Source of the DNA: Candidatus Poseidoniaceae archaeon
Lineage (GTDB): Archaea; Thermoplasmatota; Poseidoniia; Poseidoniales; Poseidoniaceae
Direction: 5' to 3'
Assembly: GCA_022452125.1 (NCBI GenBank)
Contig: JAKURJ010000010.1
Coordinates: 1 to 24,890 of the forward strand
DNA length: 24,890 nt
In this document: piece after piece, positions 1 to 6,884 of the stretch
How the letters are laid out: each line of letters begins with the position of its first letter
Numbering within the stretch: the first letter of the stretch is position 1
Made by a program: the position numbers and the translations under genes
The notes under the pieces: model-generated
Told to the model about the DNA's origin: nothing
The model's database searches: none
Seen by the model: only the letters and a program-made list of their open reading frames with translations

Positions 1-1982
1 TCAGCGTATGAAAAGCAGGGGTTCTCTGAACTATCAAGTTCTAGTTGAGTATATCCAACGAAGCTATTTTCATGCGTAACCGACAGATTCCAACCATCCC
101 ATGACGTACCATTCTTTTTGAGGTAACCAACTTCTGTTTGAAGATTGTATTCAAAGGTAATGTGCGGGTCTCCATACTGGTCGACTTCTATGTCACAATA
201 TCGTCCCCTGTTTTGGGATGTGTTTATGTCTAAATCATTGCTCAAAACGTCGGTTTCCTTTACCCAAGAAGATCCGCTATATGTTGCATAACCTAACTCA
301 TTATGATATGAGTCTTGGTAGCAAAGATGAGGCACATCTGCGGCACTCAAAGCCAATTGTAGGCCCTTTTTATCTCCTCCAACCTGAGCGCCCACGTTTT
401 CAGTGTGCCAACTAGAACCATCATACATAGCATATCTTAGTGTATTTCCATTTACTTTAGAGTATGCGATATGCGGATTGTCCGTGGAATCAATCTTTAT
501 TGCAGAAAACCATCCCAATTTTGATCCAGAGTCGATTGTGTAGTTATGCCAACCTGTACTATTCTTGAATGCATACTTGATGCTATTAACTCCATCTCCT
601 GAATAGTAGGAGATATGGGGCCGGTCTTGGCTATCCAAATCGATCGACAACCAACTCCCTGCGGTATCGCCAAGATTAGTATCTACAGTTTCGATTATCC
701 AGGTATTCTCGCCAGAAATTTGAGTAGATGTTACATCTAGAGTAGCGTATGAAATTTTCTTAACGCCACCAGTTAAATTCTGGTAGGCCACATGGGGCAC
801 ATTTTGGCTATCTAGGACCAATCCTATGCCCCCCCATGCTTGATTAAATGTGATACTTTGAGCAACTTGATCTACATTAGCACCAGAATGTGAAAGGTAC
901 CTCAAATCTTGGTCTGATAAATCATAATAAGAAAAGTGAGCTCTGTTTTGCGTATCAATATCTATTGAGATGTATTCCCCTTCTTCATCGATTTCAGAAA
1001 GATCCCATGATTGATTTTTGTGGGCGTATTTGATTACTCCTCCATTGTCTCTGTCAACGTATGCGATATGCGGGGAATCATTGGAATCAATCGCGATGGC
1101 GCAATACTCTCCCACTCTGCCTGCAGAATCCGCCGTCTCAGTTGTCCAGTTTCCTCCATCAAACTTGGTGTACATCAAATTCTGGAATTGCATGTTATAG
1201 TGAGCAATATGAGGGCGGTCGTTTGAATCCAGAGCTAAACTAGCATGTACGCCGACATTGTTAGTTGAATAAGCAGCCAACTTGTACCACATTGAACCAT
1301 CGTTGAACATGTACATCAGGTCTCCTGCAGTCGCATTGTAGTAAGCGATGTGGGGCCAATTTCCAGAATCTAACTGTAGAGAAACGTGCTCACCAACGTT
1401 ATCGACTCCTCCCCAATTTCCATCCAGCGTCATGTTAATCCAAGAGCTACCATTGTAGTAAGCATATTTCAGATTGGTATTGGTTTCATCTCTGTAAGCA
1501 ATGTGCGGATTCACGTTAGTACTAACGTCAATTGAAGCAAATTTCCCAACATCTCCGTCTGAATCAATAGTGATGCTAGTCCAGTTGGCCCCGTCATAAT
1601 GAGCGTACTTCAAATCTTGATTTGTGGTATCGTAATACGCAATATGTGGATTATCGAATCTGTCTAGCACAAGAGAGGCATGTTCACCAACATCACCAGT
1701 TGAATCTACAGTTGTGTTATTCCAATTCCAACCATCATATTTTGTGTAGATTAAATCTCCATTATCACTATCATAATATGCGATGTGTGGATTGTTCAAA
1801 CCGTCTAATTTCATAGAAGAATAAAGGCCTACATCACCATCTTCGGCGATGTTTTTTGGCATATTTCCAATCGACGTTGGAATCTTATCTGTTTCATCGT
1901 TCAACTCAGAATCAAAAATAGTAAAATTTGTTGAGATAAGTAAAATCCCAACCAAAAAAATCACTATTGTCTTGCGGCTCAT
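1..1982 (-). CDS. Secreted protein of tandem ~47-residue propeller-like repeats (partial, 3' end beyond left edge)
   Basis: The minus-strand frame is open without a stop from an ATG at 1982 to the left edge (660 codons), so the C-terminus is missing. Residues 1-22 are a positively charged start followed by a hydrophobic segment, which fits a signal peptide or N-terminal anchor. From about residue 50 the protein consists of repeated units, twelve complete and one cut, most of them about 47 residues. The core reads VG-x3-SL-x-LDS-x3-PHIAYYD, then a DLKYA-like strand and a DGSSW-like strand. Four short strands per unit fit beta-propeller blades. Proteins with PHISYYD-type repeats are common in environmental genomes, but I know of no assigned activity. 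A binding or adhesion role outside the cell is inference. The start is supported by a TATA element 27 bases upstream. Confidence 0.85.
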   Translation of the reverse strand, partial: MSRKTIVIFLVGILLISTNFTIFDSELNDETDKIPTSIGNMPKNIAEDGDVGLYSSMKLDGLNNPHIAYYDSDNGDLIYTKYDGWNWNNTTVDSTGDVGEHASLVLDRFDNPHIAYYDTTNQDLKYAHYDGANWTSITIDSDGDVGKFASIDVSTNVNPHIAYRDETNTNLKYAYYNGSSWINMTLDGNWGGVDNVGEHVSLQLDSGNWPHIAYYNATAGDLMYMFNDGSMWYKLAAYSTNNVGVHASLALDSNDRPHIAHYNMQFQNLMYTKFDGGNWTTETADSAGRVGEYCAIAIDSNDSPHIAYVDRDNGGVIKYAHKNQSWDLSEIDEEGEYISIDIDTQNRAHFSYYDLSDQDLRYLSHSGANVDQVAQSITFNQAWGGIGLVLDSQNVPHVAYQNLTGGVKKISYATLDVTSTQISGENTWIIETVDTNLGDTAGSWLSIDLDSQDRPHISYYSGDGVNSIKYAFKNSTGWHNYTIDSGSKLGWFSAIKIDSTDNPHIAYSKVNGNTLRYAMYDGSSWHTENVGAQVGGDKKGLQLALSAADVPHLCYQDSYHNELGYATYSGSSWVKETDVLSNDLDINTSQNRGRYCDIEVDQYGDPHITFEYNLQTEVGYLKKNGTSWDGWNLSVTHENSFVGYTQLELDSSENPCFSYA

Positions 1983-2004
1983 CGTTCTTTCCGAAGATTT
2001 GCAT

Positions 2005-2016
2005 GGATATAATACT
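2005..2016 (-). promoter_or_regulatory. TATA-box promoter of the repeat protein, probably leaderless
   Basis: On the minus strand the sequence AGTATTATATCC has a TTATAT core centred about 27 bases before the ATG at 1982. Archaeal TATA elements lie about 25-27 bases before the transcription start, so transcription should begin at or next to the start codon. No Shine-Dalgarno-like sequence precedes this ATG, which agrees with a leaderless mRNA. Confidence 0.5.
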
Positions 2017-2031
2017 CCATGTTTGAAAAAA

Positions 2032-2886
2032 TCAAGATTCATCCCAGTTCTTCCAAGACTCGTCGGTTGGCGGATTTTCGTGAGTGTAAGAACTGGCACG
2101 GTTAATCGAGCCACCAGTCTTTGCCTTCGTTGGGGTTTTGACTCTTGTATCAGCATCGCTGAAAGGGCTAGGGACATTGGCTTGCTGTTGTTCCACTTCA
2201 GGGACCTCTCCACGAACAAGCTTGTACAATTGGTCAGTAGTAAGAATCTCTTGATTCGGGTCCATTTGTTGTTCATATGGGTTCATAGCCTCAACAATTT
2301 GTTGCTGAGTTAACATGACTTTGCTATCCTTGCTCTTGTTGATTGAAACCAAAATCCAACCTAGTGGAAGCATTATTGCTCCACTACAACAGGTTGCGAA
2401 AACAAGCCATAGACCAGCATCTCCCAACATGGCCAAGACCGCTTCTTCAGAGTCAGTAAATAGCAATGGTTTATCGCAACCTTCTGCAGATTCACACTCA
2501 ATCGACACTAATACATCGGAAGTTTCCTCAATATTCAGTTTTGAGACCTCCGAGAAATCAACACCTGCACCGGTTGCTTGGAAGTCACTGCGACAGTCAT
2601 CCGAAACAGCGCCTGTCGCTGCACCGTTTTCGACATATTGGAATGAGACATCATAATCGGCGTCATCGCCTTCAACATTGACAATCCAACATCCTGGCTC
2701 TAAGGTTAGAACTGTATTGGTTCCAGAATCGTATTCAACAGAATGTTCCGAAACTTCTCGTGGGTCCATGTAATCAACAATATCACCAGCAACTAGAGTA
2801 AATGCAAACACTCCAATTATTCCCGCAACTGCACCTGCAATCATAATCCGCTTGGGCCAAGGAGAGTGCTCCTGTGCGGGTTGCAT
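2032..2886 (-). CDS. Hypothetical membrane protein, two TM segments with an extracytoplasmic domain
   Basis: From the ATG at 2886 this encodes 284 residues. A TM segment lies at about residues 13-33. An acidic domain of about 120 residues follows, with several cysteines (C66, C97, C129, C135 approximately) that could form disulfides outside the cell. A second TM segment is at about 155-180. A hydrophilic tail of about 100 residues, rich in Gln, Pro and Ser, is presumably cytoplasmic. I recognise no family. It follows top6A on the same strand and may be read from the same transcript, although a small hairpin separates them. The frame also extends to a TTG at 2916, ten bases after the top6A stop, adding a Cys-rich stretch starting MKSCGC; I prefer the ATG but cannot exclude the longer form. 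Confidence 0.7.
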   Translation of the reverse strand: MQPAQEHSPWPKRIMIAGAVAGIIGVFAFTLVAGDIVDYMDPREVSEHSVEYDSGTNTVLTLEPGCWIVNVEGDDADYDVSFQYVENGAATGAVSDDCRSDFQATGAGVDFSEVSKLNIEETSDVLVSIECESAEGCDKPLLFTDSEEAVLAMLGDAGLWLVFATCCSGAIMLPLGWILVSINKSKDSKVMLTQQQIVEAMNPYEQQMDPNQEILTTDQLYKLVRGEVPEVEQQQANVPSPFSDADTRVKTPTKAKTGGSINRASSYTHENPPTDESWKNWDES

Positions 2887-2887
2887 G

Positions 2888-2904
2888 GGCTGCGCTAAGC
2901 AGCC
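2888..2904 (-). repeat. Small hairpin between top6A and the following gene
   Basis: GGCTGC and GCAGCC form a perfect 6-bp stem with a 5-base loop. The hairpin lies after the top6A stop and ends one base before the ATG at 2886. No T-run follows, so it is not a typical archaeal terminator. It could influence translation of the downstream gene or RNA processing. If the downstream gene really starts at the TTG at 2916 the hairpin would lie inside coding sequence. Confidence 0.3.
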
Positions 2905-2926
2905 ACATGACTTCAACCAAGCGCCT

Positions 2927-4024
2927 TCACGCTAATCCCATTTCGCCTAATTTCTCAGGCAGGTAAGTATCGGTTACGAAATCTAAACCGTACTTAGCTA
3001 GAGACTGCTGTTCAGCCTTCTTACCAATTTCAAGCATCATATTGATCTGTTCTTGCCACCAACCATCAGCGAATCTTGGGTCAGATAATTCTGCATTCAA
3101 AGCTTCAATATCCTTTTTCGATAATTCGTCAGAAGGCAAATCGTAAGCGAGAATATCATCTGCAGTGATTCCAAGATAAGATGCTGAAGGAGTCGCCAAA
3201 TATTCAGAAATATGCGCTGTCTTAATCGCTCCGTAAGCGATGGACGCGAAGATTCTGAATGACCACGGGTCACCGTCCAGGAAGACGATAACCGGCAAAT
3301 CCCATTCTTCATTCATGCGCTTCATTATTCTACGCGTAGAGCGAGCAGGTTGCCCTTTGAGGTGAATCAAACCGCAATTGTATTCTTCATCAAATCCGTT
3401 TTCAACCAATCTGTCGAACATACCACCAGTCTCAATAGCCATCAAGAAATTGACATCGTGTTCCTTCAATCTTATCTTTTCGACTTCTACGTTGTATGGG
3501 ACGCCATAACCCGAATCTCCTACATCATCACGAGCATTGATAGTCATCCACTGCCCTCTTCGATTCAACTCTTCGATTGTAACATTTCCAATCATGCGAG
3601 CGCCGTCTTCTTCAGGCCTTAACTTGAAATCCTCTCTTAGACAAGTGGTGACAACTTCGAGGTCTTCAGCCAAATTGTTAGACTCATTTTGACTACCGAA
3701 CTTTCCTAAGCCCCAGCTTTCTGAAATGTAATACATCTCTCTCAGAGTTGATGATTTACCAGCTTCGATCATTTCTTCAATGAACTCTACAACGTGCAGT
3801 GCTCTGAGGAGATTTTTTGCAGAGCCTAGGCTAGTCGCGTCACGAGTAGATCTCTTCTTTCCGTATTTGTAGACTCCAAGCTTCTTATCAAACCCGATGT
3901 TATTCTTAGTGCGAACCGGTAGTGTCATCGTTGGAGGTTCGCCCTTTACAATCCTGTCATACATTTCTTCGACTACAAGGTGTAGTCGTGCCTTTGTTAA
4001 TTCTGGATCATTTACTCTTGCCAT
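2927..4024 (-). CDS. top6A: DNA topoisomerase VI subunit A
   Basis: This is the Spo11-like cleavage subunit of the type IIB topoisomerase, which cuts both DNA strands through a tyrosine link while subunit B supplies ATP-driven gating. Numbering from the TTG two residues' worth of sequence upstream (4027), the winged-helix (CAP-like) region contains the active-site motif REMYY (Tyr99/Tyr100; the second matches the usual catalytic position). The Toprim domain has its metal-binding acids at Glu199 (AIETGGMFDRL) and Asp251/Asp253 (FLDGDPW). The length of 365 residues is normal. The ATG at 4024 shares its A with the top6B stop (TGATG), an arrangement that indicates translational coupling and equal production of the A2B2 heterotetramer; the in-frame TTG at 4027 is less likely to be the start. 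The B-then-A order is common in archaea. Confidence 0.96.
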   Translation of the reverse strand: MARVNDPELTKARLHLVVEEMYDRIVKGEPPTMTLPVRTKNNIGFDKKLGVYKYGKKRSTRDATSLGSAKNLLRALHVVEFIEEMIEAGKSSTLREMYYISESWGLGKFGSQNESNNLAEDLEVVTTCLREDFKLRPEEDGARMIGNVTIEELNRRGQWMTINARDDVGDSGYGVPYNVEVEKIRLKEHDVNFLMAIETGGMFDRLVENGFDEEYNCGLIHLKGQPARSTRRIMKRMNEEWDLPVIVFLDGDPWSFRIFASIAYGAIKTAHISEYLATPSASYLGITADDILAYDLPSDELSKKDIEALNAELSDPRFADGWWQEQINMMLEIGKKAEQQSLAKYGLDFVTDTYLPEKLGEMGLA

Positions 4025-6108
4025 CAATATTCACCTCCAAATAAAGTGGTTTGGCCTGAGCTTCCTTCGACCAACCCCGGTTCGTATGCAACACCCTCTT
4101 CACTATCTTCAGAAGACTCTCCACTCTCTTCAGAGGGGGCATCACTTTGATTGAGAACCTCTTCTTGTTTTCTGATTTCAACTAGCATCTTCTCATCTAG
4201 TTTTGTAGCACCAATTACGTCTTGGCTGCCTCTGAAGAAGACCTCAGTTTCAGTCCAATCACCCTTCTCTAATTTAGAGAGAGAATATTCGACAACTGCT
4301 TTTTCTCCAGGTTCAAGAGTTTCAATCTTCCACCCCCAGATTCCCATAGCTTCCTTTCTTCCACCACGCTCGTTACCAACCATTTCGCCACCCGATTTTT
4401 CAGGCCAATTAACTAGTAAAGAGTAACTTCTGGCTCTTGAGGTGTAATTGAAGAGCGTAATCGAAACGTCGACTTGCTTTGTTTCCTTATTCCACGTTGT
4501 CGTTTCATTACAAATTACTGCACTCATAATTTTCGTAATCGAGCCTGCAAGGTCAGGAACGGGACGTTCTAAAATTGACGCAGATTTCTCAGCAATAGCA
4601 GGCAAAATATCGTTGATCAACTCGAATTTTTCACGGGTCTTTGCCATTTTCTTTTTCTTTTCGAGGTGTTTTCTCAGACCCCTCCCCATCTCTAGCATTG
4701 CTCTGCGAGTTTCTTCGAAAACGAACTCATTGTCAGATAGAGCTTCTTTTGCCTCAGACGTGAATTGAACATTTGTGCTAGCAAGGTGAACTAGGATTGC
4801 CGCTGGACCCTTAGGGACACCCTTGCCTCCAGCTTGCTCCAATCCGTATTGTCTCCAATCTACGCTTTCAATAGCCTTGGTTAGTAGACAACCACCTTGT
4901 TGGTACATCAAAGGTACACGGTTAGCAAATCTCAGAACTTCTACATGCTTGTCAGCAGCCATTCCTTCCCCGAAAATCAGCCCAACTTCGACTTGGAATG
5001 GATTACCGTGGCTCACTGTAGGCGCTCTTGTCATTGTTGAAACGAACTTAGAATCGATGGTTTTCGATAATCCCTTTTTGATTAACATCTCTTCAATTGG
5101 AGATAGACAATTAGTTGGTGGGCTAAGCAATTTAATCGCTTTTCCATTCACTACCCTTTCTCCTTGGAATGCTTCTAGAAGTGCACGAACATCATCTGGT
5201 TTCAATGATTTCGGCTTCACTGTAATCTCCAATTCAGCAGCCTCACACAATTCTTTAGCAGCACGCATGGATACGCCTGAGAAGTTTTGACGAAGGAACA
5301 CAGTCATTCGTGAATCGCTAGATTCTCTACACATTCTTTGTAATTGACCGAGTTCAATTCCGTGAGGGTGAGGCTTGATTGCATCAACTTTCGATGGTAA
5401 TCTTTCAGTTACTCTTGGCCAGTGATATGTTTCACCATCAGGGTCAGTGAACATAATGTCTGCGTGCGGGTTGACGATACTTGTCATTCTCAAGTATTGG
5501 AATACTGATTGTCTGCCTCGTTGATACTTAGCTTTCATTCTGGTTGTAACTCTGAGCCCGTGCTCCTTCCTCGTTAGGTCGTCATTCTCCCAAATAATGC
5601 GGGTTTGGTCGCTCTTCACTGCTTTATTCTTACGAGTATCAAGGCCGATGTTTACGCTTACTGCCGTATCGTCATTAGCAATCTTAGAAAGGACATGAGT
5701 TGGCTTTCCTGTAGTGAGTTGTGAATACATTACAACTCCAGTAATTCCAATTCCTTGCTGTCCACGACTTTGTCGTATTGCGTGAAATCTTGAACCGAAT
5801 AAGAGTTGACCGAATACTTTCTCGATACTCTTCTGAGGAATGCCGGGGCCATTATCTTCGGTTTGTAGTTCTAAGATATCTTTCTTTGAGTCGATTTTGC
5901 TAATTTTGACTCTAATATCTGGCAGTATCCTTGCTTCTTCGCAAGCATCCAGTGAATTATCTACAGCTTCTTTGACTGCGGTGATAATTGAGCGTTGTAA
6001 GGAATCAAATCCAAGGAAATGTTTGTTCTTTTCAAAGAATTCAGAAATTGCAATTTGCTTCTGATTTTTTGCCATTTTATCTGCAATGCCCGCCACGCGT
6101 ATCACCAA
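4024..6108 (-). CDS. top6B: DNA topoisomerase VI subunit B
   Basis: This is the GHKL-ATPase subunit of topoisomerase VI. The Bergerat fold has the N box VKEAVDNSLDAC (Glu47, Asn51), the G1 box EDNGPGIP (Asp85) and the G2 region GSRFHAIRQSRGQQGIGI (about 105-122). A helix-two-turn-helix region and transducer domain follow, with the switch-lysine segment LLTKAIESVDW after RFANRVPL. After about residue 540 an Ig-like C-terminal domain (as known in Methanosarcina Top6B) precedes a Ser/Glu-rich linker and a short end GQTTLFGGEY. The GTG start at 6108 has a strong Shine-Dalgarno GGAGGAGG nine bases upstream; an internal ATG at 6075 (MAKNQKQIAI) matches the usual family N-terminus and is the alternative start. 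The gene lies 81 bases after the VTT protein gene and overlaps top6A by one base. Confidence 0.96.
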   Translation of the reverse strand: MVIRVAGIADKMAKNQKQIAISEFFEKNKHFLGFDSLQRSIITAVKEAVDNSLDACEEARILPDIRVKISKIDSKKDILELQTEDNGPGIPQKSIEKVFGQLLFGSRFHAIRQSRGQQGIGITGVVMYSQLTTGKPTHVLSKIANDDTAVSVNIGLDTRKNKAVKSDQTRIIWENDDLTRKEHGLRVTTRMKAKYQRGRQSVFQYLRMTSIVNPHADIMFTDPDGETYHWPRVTERLPSKVDAIKPHPHGIELGQLQRMCRESSDSRMTVFLRQNFSGVSMRAAKELCEAAELEITVKPKSLKPDDVRALLEAFQGERVVNGKAIKLLSPPTNCLSPIEEMLIKKGLSKTIDSKFVSTMTRAPTVSHGNPFQVEVGLIFGEGMAADKHVEVLRFANRVPLMYQQGGCLLTKAIESVDWRQYGLEQAGGKGVPKGPAAILVHLASTNVQFTSEAKEALSDNEFVFEETRRAMLEMGRGLRKHLEKKKKMAKTREKFELINDILPAIAEKSASILERPVPDLAGSITKIMSAVICNETTTWNKETKQVDVSITLFNYTSRARSYSLLVNWPEKSGGEMVGNERGGRKEAMGIWGWKIETLEPGEKAVVEYSLSKLEKGDWTETEVFFRGSQDVIGATKLDEKMLVEIRKQEEVLNQSDAPSEESGESSEDSEEGVAYEPGLVEGSSGQTTLFGGEY

Positions 6109-6137
6109 CTTACAGGTCCTCCTCCGTCCTAATGACG

Positions 6138-6170
6138 TTGGGCCTCAAGCGACTTAACCCGATAGCCCAA
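6138..6170 (-). repeat. Inverted repeat in the leader of top6B
   Basis: TTGGGC and GCCCAA, perfectly complementary over 6 bp, are separated by 21 bases in the 81-bp gap between the VTT gene and top6B. The Shine-Dalgarno sequence of top6B lies just downstream on the minus strand and outside the stem. The long loop makes it weak; it may be a leader structure or chance. Confidence 0.2.
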
Positions 6171-6189
6171 GGTTCTTGAATACTAGCGT

Positions 6190-6876
6190 TCATTCTTCTT
6201 CTTCAAGCGCAATGTGGGCTAGTGTAATTCGACGCAAATACACAATTATCCAAATTGTCAGAATTATTGACGCCCCTAATGCAGTCCAATATGTCCAATC
6301 TCTGCCTTCATTCATCGCCACTGAAAGATCAGCCGCTTTGGAGCCCCAGTAAGCATACAGGGCTCCCGGAACGATCATGCCTGTACAACCGAGCAGGTAG
6401 TCTCTCCAAGTTACATCGGTTAGTCCGAAACCGTAATTGAGAACAGGGTAAGGAATTACAAGACTCACACGAGTTAAGAATACACATTTCAGCCCATCCT
6501 CGCCAACCGCTTTTTTCATCGCCCGCAAAGTTGGCTTGTCTCTCATTTTTTTATCGACCCAGTTGTAGAGATATTTCTTCGTCAACCAAAATGGTAGAAT
6601 GGCGCCCAGACATGCTCCAACGAATGCGATAATCCAACCGCCCCAGAAGCCAAATAAAACACCTGAAATGAATTTGTGCAAACTGGCTGGGGCTACGAGT
6701 AATGCCAGTAATATGTACAATAATAGCCAGGCGATAATTCCCAACCAACCATTTTCTGGGAACCAAGTCGCTTTCTCAATAAGAGGTGCGAATAGGGTTT
6801 GCGTTAGGTAAATCGTGAATGCGATACCACCGACTACCCCTAGAACACTCAGAGCGCCCATCAATCGTTTAGACAT
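6190..6876 (-). CDS. VTT-domain (TVP38/TMEM64, SNARE-associated Golgi) membrane protein
   Basis: This 228-residue integral membrane protein has about five to six hydrophobic segments. The VTT domain spans about residues 60-195. Its first signature is APASLHKFISGVLFGFWGG, a re-entrant, Gly-rich helix; its second is the block FLTRVSLVIPYPVLNYGFGL, with the Arg, Pro and Asn-Tyr positions typical of the family. Family members act in lipid or small-solute handling in bacteria and archaea and as scramblases in eukaryotes; the substrate here cannot be told. The protein ends in four glutamates, a feature shared with three unrelated membrane proteins in this window. It starts eight bases after the aconitase-family stop, with a GTGAT element just before the ATG, so the two are very likely co-transcribed. 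Confidence 0.85.
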   Translation of the reverse strand: MSKRLMGALSVLGVVGGIAFTIYLTQTLFAPLIEKATWFPENGWLGIIAWLLLYILLALLVAPASLHKFISGVLFGFWGGWIIAFVGACLGAILPFWLTKKYLYNWVDKKMRDKPTLRAMKKAVGEDGLKCVFLTRVSLVIPYPVLNYGFGLTDVTWRDYLLGCTGMIVPGALYAYWGSKAADLSVAMNEGRDWTYWTALGASIILTIWIIVYLRRITLAHIALEEEE

Positions 6877-6884
6877 AGAATCAC

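Noticed and set aside
1849..2313. Plus-strand frame of 154 codons across the gap between the repeat protein and the two-TM protein
   Set aside because: It overlaps both real minus-strand genes and the TATA promoter at 2005-2016, and its translation shows no domain or signal peptide with a matching gene context.
4823..5290. Long open frame on the plus strand inside top6B (155 codons)
   Set aside because: It is antisense to a highly conserved part of Top6B, has no promoter or ribosome site of its own, and its composition follows the reverse complement of the real gene.
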